From the NCBI GenBank assembly GCA_965199285.1, contig OZ240687.1, positions 806,001 to 870,000 of the forward strand: a stretch of 64,000 nucleotides of DNA, read 5' to 3'. Shown piece after piece: positions 44,530-53,355 of the stretch (positions are counted from its first letter, which is position 1; the number at the start of each line of letters is the position of its first letter). The DNA comes from CBDDGJ01 sp965199285. Lineage in GTDB: Bacteria > Pseudomonadota > Alphaproteobacteria > RS24. A program made the position numbers and the translations under genes. A model generated the notes under the pieces. It saw only the letters and a list, made by a program, of their open reading frames with translations, searched no databases and had not been told where the DNA came from.

Positions 44530-45270
44530 ATGCGCTTAAGCGATAAAAAAGCAATCATTACGGGGGCTGCTTCTGGCATAGGGGCGGCGACGGTTGAGCT
44601 ATTTGTGCAAGAAGGCGCGCAGGTGGTGGCGGTGGATTTATCTGCCGATAGGCTGGTGGAACAGCATGGCAGCAATACGCAGATTATCTGTCTGGCGCAA
44701 GATGTGGCAGGCAAAGACGCACCCGAAACGATTATCAATGCCGCCATAAATGGCTTTGGCGGGGTTGATATTTTGGTCAATAATGCCGGTCTTGGCGCGG
44801 GCATCCCGGCCGAAGAGATGACACCAGAGATATGGCAAAGACAATTTGATGTCCACACGCATGGTTCATTTTGGTTGTGCCATGCCGCCTTCCCTTTTTT
44901 ACAAAAATCAGCAGCCGGGCGGATTATCAATATCGCCTCAGTTATGGCGACGCATACTGATTATGGGCTGGCCGCCTATTGTGCAAGCAAGGCCGCCATT
45001 ACTGGCTATACCCGCAATCTTGCGCTGGAATGGGGGAAATATGGCATCACCGCAAATTGCGTTCTGCCTGGTGCGATTTATACGGGCATGACAAATGCAA
45101 ATTTTGATAATCCCGATATTGCGGCGGTATGGGCGAAGAAATCGCCGCTTAAACGGCTCGGGCAACCGCTTGATATTGCGCGCGGCATTTTGTTTCTGGC
45201 AAGCGATGATGGCGGCTTTGTCACCGGGCAAGACCTCAATGTTGATGGCGGCATGCTGCTGCGGACGTGA
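44530..45270 (+). CDS. Short-chain dehydrogenase/reductase
   Basis: A 246-residue classical SDR with TGAASGIG (11-18), NNAG (84-87), catalytic S137, Y150, K154 and the NVDGG end. It follows the dioxygenase closely and likely shares its transcript. Substrate unknown. Confidence 0.9.
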   Translation: MRLSDKKAIITGAASGIGAATVELFVQEGAQVVAVDLSADRLVEQHGSNTQIICLAQDVAGKDAPETIINAAINGFGGVDILVNNAGLGAGIPAEEMTPEIWQRQFDVHTHGSFWLCHAAFPFLQKSAAGRIINIASVMATHTDYGLAAYCASKAAITGYTRNLALEWGKYGITANCVLPGAIYTGMTNANFDNPDIAAVWAKKSPLKRLGQPLDIARGILFLASDDGGFVTGQDLNVDGGMLLRT

Positions 45271-45294
45271 AGATTTATCGAAGGTTATACTGAT

Positions 45295-46032
45295 ATGTCT
45301 CGTGACGGATCCGAAACCACATTAGGCGCATATGTGCAGAATTGGCAAAACGCAAAACTGCCCGATAATATAGAGCAGGTGGGCGCGCATTGTAGCATCG
45401 CACCACTTCATCCAGAAAATGATGCTGCCGCTTTATTTTCAGCCTTCACGCAAGAGCCATATGAAAATATATGGGATTATCTGCCTTGGGGTCCTTTTCA
45501 CGAATTTCCGGATTTCAGAAACTGGCTGCACGCGCTGTCAAAAAGAGAGGATTGTCGATTTTATACCATCAAAAAGAAGGATATAAATCGGCTATGCGGG
45601 GTGCTGGGCTATATGCGTATTTACCCTGAGCACGGGTCGATTGAAGTGGGTGGGGTTATTCTTTCCCCTATTTTACAAAAAACCATTGCCGCTACTGAGG
45701 CACAGTTTTTGATGATGAAATGGGCGTTTGAAAATGGCTATAGACGCTATGAGTGGAAATGCAATGCCCTCAATATGAAATCGCGCCGCGCGGCGCAAAG
45801 GCTTGGCTTTTCGTTTGAAGGCATATTTAGACAGGCGGCAATTCATAAAGGCCGCAATAGAGATACCGCCTGGTACGCAATTATTGATAAGGAGTGGCCA
45901 GCTCTTAAAGAAGCCTATGAGGCTTACTTTGAGAAAACGAATTTTACGCCAGCTGGTGTAAATATAAAACCACTTAGCGATTTTACCCGCCTCGCTCTAT
46001 TTACGCTGGATCCTGCTCTATCTTCTGTATAG
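45295..46032 (+). CDS. GNAT-family N-acetyltransferase (RimJ/RimL-like)
   Basis: A 245-residue protein of the ribosomal-protein acetyltransferase group that commonly carries a short N-terminal extension. GYMRIYPEHGSIEVGGVI, TEAQFLMMKWAFE, WKCNALNMKSRRAAQRLGF and EGIFRQAAIHKGRNRDTAWYA are the family pattern. Substrate unknown. It ends 25 bases after an SDR start region and may be in the same unit as the dioxygenase and SDR. Confidence 0.85.
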   Translation: MSRDGSETTLGAYVQNWQNAKLPDNIEQVGAHCSIAPLHPENDAAALFSAFTQEPYENIWDYLPWGPFHEFPDFRNWLHALSKREDCRFYTIKKKDINRLCGVLGYMRIYPEHGSIEVGGVILSPILQKTIAATEAQFLMMKWAFENGYRRYEWKCNALNMKSRRAAQRLGFSFEGIFRQAAIHKGRNRDTAWYAIIDKEWPALKEAYEAYFEKTNFTPAGVNIKPLSDFTRLALFTLDPALSSV

Positions 46033-46042
46033 CGCTATCCCA

Positions 46043-46059
46043 TTTTGTTTCTTCTTTGA
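46043..46059 (+). repeat. Dispersed repeat module B, copy 2
   Basis: TTTTGTTTCTTCTTTGA is identical to 23543-23559. Confidence 0.6.
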
Positions 46060-46084
46060 TTTTCTCCTCGTTCACAATATCTCT

Positions 46085-46105
46085 TCGCTCACGACAGCAA
46101 GGCTT
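46085..46105 (+). repeat. Dispersed repeat module A, copy 2
   Basis: Identical over 21 bases to 23444-23464, beginning TCGCTCACGACAGCAAGG. Both modules here sit in the 157-base gap before the coiled-coil gene. Confidence 0.7.
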
Positions 46106-46207
46106 GCGCTCCTCTTCTTTGCCGCCTCAATAAATTACTATGGTCAAAATCAAAACCGCCACCCGCAAGCAGTTGAAAAGCATATAAAAATGGATTATAC
46201 TGTAGTG

Positions 46208-46630
46208 ATGAATGAAACTGTAAATTTTGATACGCTGCAATATGCACGTGACCTACGCGAGGAAGGGTTCACCAAGCAACAAGCCGAAGGGCTGGCTAGG
46301 GTTCAGGCCAAATATATCGGATCCAATCTTGCGACCAAGCAAGATATAACAAACATTTACCATGAAATAAAAGATATTCGCCGTGAAATAAAAGATACTC
46401 GCCATGAGATAAGAGATATTCACGCTATTCTTGATAAAATGGATCAACGGATTGATAAAATGGATCAACGGATTGATAAAATGGATCAACGGATTGATAA
46501 AATGGATCAACGGATTGATAAAATGGATGAACGGATTGATAATACATTTAAGTGGGTTATTGGCGCAATATTTGCATCCATGTCTGTTACTGTTGGCATG
46601 GTTGGTCTTATGTTATATTTTTTTAGATAA
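46208..46630 (+). CDS. DUF1640-like coiled-coil membrane protein with heptad repeats
   Basis: A 140-residue protein started at ATG 46208 (an ATG at 46190 is also in frame; neither has a clear ribosome site). NFDTLQYARDLREEGFTKQQAEGLA is the N-terminal pattern of DUF1640/Bdr-like proteins. Then come three EIKDIRR-type heptads and five DKMDQRI heptads that form a parallel coiled coil, and one C-terminal transmembrane helix (WVIGAIFASMSVTVGMVGL). The heptads are coded by near-identical 21-base units, so copy number may vary. Function unknown. Confidence 0.75.
   Translation: MNETVNFDTLQYARDLREEGFTKQQAEGLARVQAKYIGSNLATKQDITNIYHEIKDIRREIKDTRHEIRDIHAILDKMDQRIDKMDQRIDKMDQRIDKMDQRIDKMDERIDNTFKWVIGAIFASMSVTVGMVGLMLYFFR
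46433..46537 (+). repeat. Five 21-bp tandem repeats inside the coiled-coil gene
   Basis: Unit GATAAAATGGATCAACGGATT occurs five times in a row with a single change in the last (GATGAACGG). Each unit codes one heptad. Before it, three looser 21-base units code EIKDIRR-type heptads. Confidence 0.9.
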
Positions 46631-46697
46631 TCCTAGCAAAACAAATATAAGCGCTTAAGCCAATCCGCATTGACCAATTTCCCAACAAAACTCGATA

Positions 46698-47372
46698 CTA
46701 CTTACCAATCCCAGAAAGAATTTTTTCTGCCATTTTGCCGCGCGATTTGATTTTATTGCCCTTATAGGCTTTCGCATCTAATTGCTGATAATGTTGCGCG
46801 CGGGCGAGCGCCGCTTCATGTATGGTATTAAGGTCTGCCACTTCATGCACATAGCCTGCCTGTTCTGCCCCTTCAGGGTCATATAATTGCGCCCCCACCA
46901 CAGCCGCATCATAGGCATTACGCGTAAGCCGATAGGAAGCAAGCTCAAGCCCATATTGCGGCAAAACCATGCCAATCGCGGTTTCATTAAGCCCGATTTT
47001 GAAATCACCCTTGCCAGCAATCACATAATCCGCCGCCAATAGCAGAAGCGCGCCGGCTGCCATCGCATGGCCAGTGGCGGCGATGATGACAGGTTTTGGA
47101 AAAATAAATAGACGCTGCAAAAATTCGCCGCCGCCATTAACCATGCGGATAACATCCTCCCGCGTGCCATTTTGCATGACTTTGAGGTTAAAGCCGGCAC
47201 TTAGCACTCCCTCACGGCCAGAGATAAGCAGCGCCTCCGCATCCTTTTCGGCTTGGTCGAGCGCGGTTTGCAAAGCCTCTTGCATTTCAAAGCCAAGTGC
47301 ATTTGCCTTGCCGTCATCCAGCTTAATATGGGCAATGCCATCTGTTATTGTGGTGGTTAGATAATCGGTCAT
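46698..47372 (-). CDS. Crotonase-family enoyl-CoA hydratase/isomerase
   Basis: A 224-residue crotonase, shorter than the usual 260. The oxyanion-hole segments are REGVLSAGFNL and GHAMAAGALLLLAADY. It acts on an enoyl-CoA. AGGAGG precedes the ATG. Downstream of a second crotonase (47394-48233) on the same strand with a 21-base gap; together they may perform steps of a beta-oxidation-like route. Confidence 0.85.
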   Translation of the reverse strand: MTDYLTTTITDGIAHIKLDDGKANALGFEMQEALQTALDQAEKDAEALLISGREGVLSAGFNLKVMQNGTREDVIRMVNGGGEFLQRLFIFPKPVIIAATGHAMAAGALLLLAADYVIAGKGDFKIGLNETAIGMVLPQYGLELASYRLTRNAYDAAVVGAQLYDPEGAEQAGYVHEVADLNTIHEAALARAQHYQQLDAKAYKGNKIKSRGKMAEKILSGIGK

Positions 47373-47393
47373 ATCGCCTCCTGTTTCATGTCT

Positions 47394-48233
47394 CTATCTA
47401 TCATTATAATGGGGGGTGCGTTTTTCTAAAAACGCTTTTAGGGCTTCTTTATGGTCTTCAGTATTGGCGGTGAGGATTTGCTGCCGGTCTTCAAGCGCGA
47501 TCGCATTGGCGAGGCTGCCCACATCAATATTCGCATTTAAGCCTTGTTTTGAAAGCCGCAAGCCCAAAGGCGTATTCCTTAACATATCATCGGCGAGCGA
47601 TTGGGCTTCGGCCTCAAGCGCTTCCTCTTCCACCAGCTGTGAGAATAAGCCCAGCGCATAGGCACGTTCTGCATCCAAAAACCGACCCGTCAAGATAAGT
47701 TCTGCCGCCGCTGAAGCACCGATTAAACGGGGCAATAAATAACTTACCCCGACATCGCACCCCGTAAGCCCAATGCGGATAAAGGCAGCGTTCATCTTGG
47801 CAGCAAGCGTACCAATGCGTACATCGCTTGCCAACACCATCGCAAAGCCGCCACCGGCCGCCGCCCCATGCACCAGCGAGATAATCGGCTGCGGCGCATC
47901 GCGCATATATTGGATAATTTGCGCGACCCGATTTTGCACCCGCATGCCATCAGGAATATGACCTAAATCTTTTTCGGTTTGAAACGCTTCAGGCGAAATA
48001 TCAAGCCCGGCACAAAAAGCCCGCCCCGCACCACGCAAAATCACCACCCGCACCTCCGATTGGCGTACCCGCAAGCTACCAAAATAATCCTGCAATTCGC
48101 GCATCATGATGGGGTTCATCGCGTTTAGACTATGCGGGCGGTCAAGCGTCAACCATTCAACCTGCCCTTTTGCTTCAACCCTTATCGTCTCATAAGGGGG
48201 TGGCTTTGGTGCAAAATTCTCATCCATATTCAT
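47394..48233 (-). CDS. Crotonase-family enoyl-CoA hydratase/isomerase
   Basis: A 279-residue crotonase. Key segments: the first oxyanion-hole loop AGRAFCAGLDI and the second HGAAAGGGFAMVLASD, followed by LTGCDVGVSYLLPRLIG. The N-terminus has a short extension; starts at 48233 and 48227 are both possible, with GGGG upstream. It diverges from the CYP153-like gene. Substrate unknown. Confidence 0.87.
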   Translation of the reverse strand: MNMDENFAPKPPPYETIRVEAKGQVEWLTLDRPHSLNAMNPIMMRELQDYFGSLRVRQSEVRVVILRGAGRAFCAGLDISPEAFQTEKDLGHIPDGMRVQNRVAQIIQYMRDAPQPIISLVHGAAAGGGFAMVLASDVRIGTLAAKMNAAFIRIGLTGCDVGVSYLLPRLIGASAAAELILTGRFLDAERAYALGLFSQLVEEEALEAEAQSLADDMLRNTPLGLRLSKQGLNANIDVGSLANAIALEDRQQILTANTEDHKEALKAFLEKRTPHYNDR

Positions 48234-48334
48234 ATTCCCCTATTTATATATTTATAAAAGCTATATAGAAATATATTTTTTTGCTTGTAAAGTCTTTAAG
48301 CTATGCTAGCGTTCATTCAAAGGGAGATATTGTC

Positions 48335-49582
48335 ATGAGCAGCGCCTTAAAAACTGAACCCGCATTTAGCCTTGAGAATTTTGATATTAGCAATCCGGAT
48401 TATTTCGAGCAGGATATTGTGCTGCCGCATTTTGCACGCCTAAGAGCGGAAGATCCGGTGCATTATTGCGATTCACAAACCTATGGTCCTTATTGGTCGA
48501 TCACTCGCTATAAGGATATTGTTGAGGTTGATACTAATCATAAAATCTTTTCCTCTGCCAATCATTTTGGCGGCGTGGTGATTGCTGATGAGATTACCAA
48601 TGACCCCGAAAATGGTTTTCAGATTGAGAATTTTATCTCGATGGATCAGCCCCGGCATGCCAACTATCGCAAAGCCGTACAACCAATTGCCTCCCCCCCG
48701 AGTATTGCATCTATGGAAGCGCTTATTCGGGAACGTACGCAAGACGTGTTGGATGAGCTGCCGATCAATCAGGAATTTGATTGGGTGGCGCGCGTATCCG
48801 TTGAGCTAACCACAAGAATGTTGGCCACTCTATTTGATTTTCCTTATGAAGATCGGGCGCTTCTTACCCGGTGGTCAGATATTACCACCGCAGAGGGTGA
48901 TTCTGATCTGGTCGAAAGTCAGGAGGCGCGCATCGCTGAGCTGATGCAATGTCTGGAATATTTCACCCGCCTCTGGAATGAGCGCGTCAATGCTGAACCA
49001 AAATTTGATCTGGTCTCGATGCTGGCGCATGATCCCAATACGCAAAATATGACGCCTGAACAATATCTTGGCAATCTTCTGCTGCTGATTGTCGGCGGCA
49101 ATGATACCACCCGTAACTCTATGTCTGGTGGGATTTTGCAGATGCATAAAAATCCGGCACAACGTGAAAAGCTGAATGCCAATCCGGCGCTGATCGATAA
49201 TGCGGTGCAAGAGATTATTCGTTATCACACCCCCTTGCCGCATATGCGCCGCACCGCCCTTGCCGATTATGAGCTCGGCGGCAAGCAGATCAAAAAGGGG
49301 GATAAAGTTGTCATGTGGTATTATTCTGGCAATCGGGATGAAGATATTTTCCCGGATGCCAATCGTTTTGACATCACCCGTGAAAATGCCAATCGGCATT
49401 TATCTTTCGGGTTTGGGATTCATCGCTGCATGGGGCTAAGATTGGCAGAACTGCAATTACGGATATTGTGGGAAGAAATTCTCAATCGTTGGAATCGTGT
49501 TGAAGTGATCGGTTCCCCAAAGCGTCTGCGCTCCAATTTTGTGAATGGTATCACCGAAATGAAGGTGAAATTGCACCCGTAA
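48335..49582 (+). CDS. Cytochrome P450, CYP153-like
   Basis: A 415-residue soluble P450 started at ATG 48335 (AAGGGAG upstream; an upstream ATG at 48281 has none). The I-helix GGNDTT is at 254-259, ExxR lies in VQEIIRYH, and the heme loop FGFGIHRCMG places C365. The stretches HMRRTALADYELGGKQI and LAELQLRILWEEIL, and a DFPYEDRALLTRWSD segment, are typical of CYP153 alkane/fatty-acid terminal hydroxylases. It needs a ferredoxin and reductase, which are not in the window. It may begin attack on an alkyl chain. Confidence 0.82.
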   Translation: MSSALKTEPAFSLENFDISNPDYFEQDIVLPHFARLRAEDPVHYCDSQTYGPYWSITRYKDIVEVDTNHKIFSSANHFGGVVIADEITNDPENGFQIENFISMDQPRHANYRKAVQPIASPPSIASMEALIRERTQDVLDELPINQEFDWVARVSVELTTRMLATLFDFPYEDRALLTRWSDITTAEGDSDLVESQEARIAELMQCLEYFTRLWNERVNAEPKFDLVSMLAHDPNTQNMTPEQYLGNLLLLIVGGNDTTRNSMSGGILQMHKNPAQREKLNANPALIDNAVQEIIRYHTPLPHMRRTALADYELGGKQIKKGDKVVMWYYSGNRDEDIFPDANRFDITRENANRHLSFGFGIHRCMGLRLAELQLRILWEEILNRWNRVEVIGSPKRLRSNFVNGITEMKVKLHP

Positions 49583-49724
49583 GCGATATCTTTGACATAA
49601 ATATCACCCCATACATAAAGCAGCCAACCATAGATAATTGTAAATAATAGTTTTGCATTATCTGCTTTACATTGTTTTTGGTTTTGTTATCATAAAACTG
49701 TCATATAAGATGAGGAGGATCAGA

Positions 49725-52700
49725 ATGACGATATTTAATCATAAAAAAATTGCGGCGCTTGGCGTATCCGCAGCGATGCTTTTGGGCACGTCTGCTATGG
49801 TACAAGATGTGATCGCGCAGGATGCGGTAGAAGAAGTGGTCGTAACGGGGTCATATATTAAGCAAACCCCAAGTGATGCCACCATTCCGGTGGATGTCAC
49901 CAATCAGGAAGATTTATTTAACCTTGGCAGCCCCACTGTGGTGGAATTGGTGAAAAACCTTGGCGTAAGCTCAGGAACAGATGGGGAGACCAACCAGTTC
50001 ACCTCTAATGGGCTAGAAGGCACATCAAATATTAACCTGCGCGGGCTGGGGCCTGGTCGTAACCTGGTTCTGTTAAATGGCCGCCGCAATGTGTTTCACA
50101 CTGTGCCGGTTGCGGAGCAATCGCAGCTATTTGTAAATATCAACTCTATTCCTTCAATCGCTATTCAACGTCTCGAATTGTTGAAGGATGGGGCAGCCGC
50201 AACCTATGGTTCGGATGCGATTTCCGGCGTGGCGAATTTTATCACCCGCTCAGATTTTGAGGGGGTAGAGGTCACCGCCAGCCATAAAGAGATTCAGGAT
50301 TCTGATGGGGATCAGGAACTTGGCCTGATTTGGGGACATAGTTTCGGGGCGACACATATTGTGGCAAGTTTTAGCCATATCACCCGTAATCAGCTGAAAG
50401 TGACAGACCGTAAATGGGCATACCGTCCTTTTTCACAAAACCCAAGCCCTGGCGGTTGGTCAGGGATCCCAAATCCAGGGGCAATTTTTACCCTTGATAT
50501 GTTTCCAGTTGCGGGGATAACAGATGTAGTGCCTGGTGGAACATATGGTTTTGCAAGTACGATCACTGTTGATCCGAATTGTCAGGCAATGACGGGGCTT
50601 ACCGCTTCTGAAAGAGGGTTTTGCCGTTATCATTATGCCAGTTTTGATAATCTGATTGAAGAGGAAGAGCGTAATAATTTGTTTATTGAATTCTCTCGTG
50701 ATTTGGGCGATGGGTTTGAATTATCAGGTGAAATCCAATATGCGGATGGCAATGTTCCGAATTGGGCAACTTCGCCAACCTATCCGCCACAAGTGCTTTT
50801 TGATTTTTCTGAGACAACAGGGCGCTGGATATATGCTGATAATCCAGGATTGATCGATATGGCGCGGCAGTTTAATGGAACCGCAGCAGGTGATATTTAC
50901 AATACACTTGCTGATGCAGATTGTGACCGCGCAACCGATGATCATGGGTGTCGGCGCGCGATATTCTTCGGCCGCCCTGCCGGTACAGGCGGTATTTTCG
51001 GTGGCAAAGCAGAAGATCGTGGCTATCGTGATTATGACACGTCCCGTGTTGTTCTCGCCTTAGAAGGAGAAGCGACAGAAGGTATCGATTTCAACGCCTC
51101 TGTTTTATGGTCACATACGCAAAGCGTGAGCGTGAGTTATGATACTTATGTTGAACGTTGGTCAGCTGCTTTTGAAGGCTATGGCATTTGCGGCCGGAAG
51201 GCAAAAGATGCTGGCACAGAACCAGGAACGGGGAATTGTCAATTCTATAATCCTTTCTCAAATGCGATTGAAAAAGCGGTTAACCCGTTGGCAACAGCCG
51301 AAATGCAGCAAGAAAATCCAACCTATAATGCAGATGTTGCGAATTCTGACGAATTAATGGCATGGCTGAAATATGGGCTTGGGACTGATATTACGTCTAA
51401 ATTATTTGTTGCCGAAACGGTTTTCACCGGCGAATGGAGTGAGAATATTGCTTGGGCAGCCGGGGCACAGTTTCGTGAAGAATTTTATAATTCGCGGCCA
51501 TTTGACGGCAATAATCTGAACATTAACCCTTGTATTACGGATGCAGAGAATGAACGCTTCCGGGCTACCGGTGTTGCTTATGATGCCGAAGCCGCACAAT
51601 GTGATAATGGTACTCTTGATAATACGAATGATGATTATTCAGGTGCAGGGCAGTTCGCATTTCTAGCCGGCAATACTGGTATTGATGGTGACCAAAGAAT
51701 CCAAGCTGTATTTGGTGAATTGGCCATTCAGGTGACTGATGATTTGGAATTACAACTGTCAGGGCGTTATGAGGATTATGTTGACACTGTTGGCAGTACG
51801 CTTGATCCGAAAGTGGCTTTCCGCTATCAGGCAAGTGATAATATCGTTCTACGCGGTTCCGCCTCTTCAACATTTAGAGGGCCAACCATTAACCAAACCG
51901 GTGGCCGTTCAACGACGCTATCATTTGTAAATAGCACAAGTGCGTTTAAGGCGGTTGATACGTTGGGAACCCCTAATTTGAAGCCTGAATCAGCAGAAAC
52001 ATTAAATCTAGGTCTTGTATTTGACTTTGATGATCTGGTTACAGATGCAGATAATATTTTCCTATCGGTTGATTATTGGCGGTTTGATTTTACCGACCCC
52101 ATTATTAAAGAGAGCTTTAACGACCTTGTCGGTGCTGCTTTTAATGCGGATGGTACGATCAAAGATCAAGCGCTTGTTGATGAACGTTTCACACTTTCCT
52201 CCTCTTCTAGTACCCCAAGTTCTCGTGATATTGAGCGGATTAAGGTACGGATGATTAATGGTCCTGACATTGAAACAGATGGGATTGATTTGAGCTTCCG
52301 CTATACGAAAGATATTTATGCAGGAACAGCTGAAATTTCTTATCAGCATAATCATGTTAGAAATTTCGATGTTGGTAAAGGCCAGTATAATGAACCTTTT
52401 GAAGCTGTTGGAGACCTCAATCATGACGTTGATTATTTGCGATCCATGCCGAAAAACAGATCTAAACTCGGCATTAAATATTCACTGGAAAATCAGCTCT
52501 TTAACCTAGTGGCAAATTATACCGGTACATATAGGGATCGTCAGTTAACAGCTGCGCGTCACCCTGACGGCACGCTGCGGACAAGTGATGAAATAGAAGA
52601 TCATACGACCTTTGATTTTCACTATAATGTCTCGCTTGGTGAAATGGCCGGTGGGGCGGATACGGCTCTATGGTTGTCAGTCTATAATCTGACGGATGAG

Positions 52701-52796
52701 GATCCACCATTTGCAACACTTGATTTGAATTATGATCCCTATACCCATAACCCATTTGGGCGTATGGTTAAGATTGGGGTGAAACATAAATTCTAA
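49725..52796 (+). CDS. TonB-dependent receptor (large, 1023 residues)
   Basis: Started at ATG 49725 with AGGAGG nine bases upstream; the signal peptide ends near DVIAQ. TonB box region EEVVVTGSYIK, plug with LRGLGPGRNLVLLNGRR and IQRLELLKDGAAATYGSDAISG, then a large barrel ending in KHKF. The size and plug type match OMR-type receptors of carbohydrate or lipid uptake. It is next to the CYP153-like gene and followed by a terminator. Substrate unknown. Confidence 0.92.
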   Translation: MTIFNHKKIAALGVSAAMLLGTSAMVQDVIAQDAVEEVVVTGSYIKQTPSDATIPVDVTNQEDLFNLGSPTVVELVKNLGVSSGTDGETNQFTSNGLEGTSNINLRGLGPGRNLVLLNGRRNVFHTVPVAEQSQLFVNINSIPSIAIQRLELLKDGAAATYGSDAISGVANFITRSDFEGVEVTASHKEIQDSDGDQELGLIWGHSFGATHIVASFSHITRNQLKVTDRKWAYRPFSQNPSPGGWSGIPNPGAIFTLDMFPVAGITDVVPGGTYGFASTITVDPNCQAMTGLTASERGFCRYHYASFDNLIEEEERNNLFIEFSRDLGDGFELSGEIQYADGNVPNWATSPTYPPQVLFDFSETTGRWIYADNPGLIDMARQFNGTAAGDIYNTLADADCDRATDDHGCRRAIFFGRPAGTGGIFGGKAEDRGYRDYDTSRVVLALEGEATEGIDFNASVLWSHTQSVSVSYDTYVERWSAAFEGYGICGRKAKDAGTEPGTGNCQFYNPFSNAIEKAVNPLATAEMQQENPTYNADVANSDELMAWLKYGLGTDITSKLFVAETVFTGEWSENIAWAAGAQFREEFYNSRPFDGNNLNINPCITDAENERFRATGVAYDAEAAQCDNGTLDNTNDDYSGAGQFAFLAGNTGIDGDQRIQAVFGELAIQVTDDLELQLSGRYEDYVDTVGSTLDPKVAFRYQASDNIVLRGSASSTFRGPTINQTGGRSTTLSFVNSTSAFKAVDTLGTPNLKPESAETLNLGLVFDFDDLVTDADNIFLSVDYWRFDFTDPIIKESFNDLVGAAFNADGTIKDQALVDERFTLSSSSSTPSSRDIERIKVRMINGPDIETDGIDLSFRYTKDIYAGTAEISYQHNHVRNFDVGKGQYNEPFEAVGDLNHDVDYLRSMPKNRSKLGIKYSLENQLFNLVANYTGTYRDRQLTAARHPDGTLRTSDEIEDHTTFDFHYNVSLGEMAGGADTALWLSVYNLTDEDPPFATLDLNYDPYTHNPFGRMVKIGVKHKF

Positions 52797-52825
52797 TCTA
52801 AGATCATAATTTTAACAAAATATAA

Positions 52826-52854
52826 AGGGCGGTTCATCTTGTGTGAGCCGCCCT
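52826..52854 (+). terminator. Rho-independent terminator after the large TonB receptor
   Basis: AGGGCGGTTCA (52826-52836) pairs with TGAGCCGCCCT (52844-52854), one G-T pair, 7-base loop, followed by TCTTCTTTTC. Confidence 0.8.
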
Positions 52855-52960
52855 CTTCTTTTCACCATTTTCTTTTTGTTCCCGCTTTTTTATCACCTTT
52901 TTATCCCCGCTACTTTCAACAGCGATATATTATGATAAGCGATAAAGGAGTTCCGTGACG

Positions 52961-53353
52961 ATGATTGATAAGATCCTCACCCCCGCAATTGCGCAGCCGA
53001 TTGAAGCGGTCGGCAATGTGCTTGATGAATTATTTACCTCTGATGATGAACGGCTGGATAAAAAAATTATTTTACAGCGCCTCGCCATGCAGCCACAAAT
53101 CGCACAAACCGAGATAGCGAAGCTGGAAGCCAGTCACCGTAGTCTTTTTGTCGCCGGTTGGCGGCCTTTTATTGGCTGGGTTTGTGGTATCACGCTCGCC
53201 TACTCATATATTTTAAGGGATATTATGATATGGCTGTTCGATGCACAGGGCATGCCTGCACTTGATCACGAAACATTAACCACCCTGCTTTATGCGCTAT
53301 TGGGATTAGGCGGGTTTCGTAGCCTTGAGAAAATACAAGGCCGCTCGAAATAG
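52961..53353 (+). CDS. GTA-type 3TM holin-like protein
   Basis: A 130-residue protein with the pattern of the gene-transfer-agent holin family: an N-terminal amphipathic part, ELFTSDDERLDKK, then AGWRPFIGWVCGITLAYSY and two more hydrophobic segments. In Alphaproteobacteria such proteins assist release of gene transfer agents or phage. No other GTA gene is in the window. Start GTG 52955 or ATG 52961 after AAAGGAG (52944-52950). It sits tail to tail with pckA. Confidence 0.7.
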   Translation: MIDKILTPAIAQPIEAVGNVLDELFTSDDERLDKKIILQRLAMQPQIAQTEIAKLEASHRSLFVAGWRPFIGWVCGITLAYSYILRDIMIWLFDAQGMPALDHETLTTLLYALLGLGGFRSLEKIQGRSK

Positions 53354-53355
53354 AT

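Noticed and set aside
46433..46537. Possible CRISPR-like array
   Set aside because: Units are directly adjacent, without spacers, and code heptads of a coiled coil.
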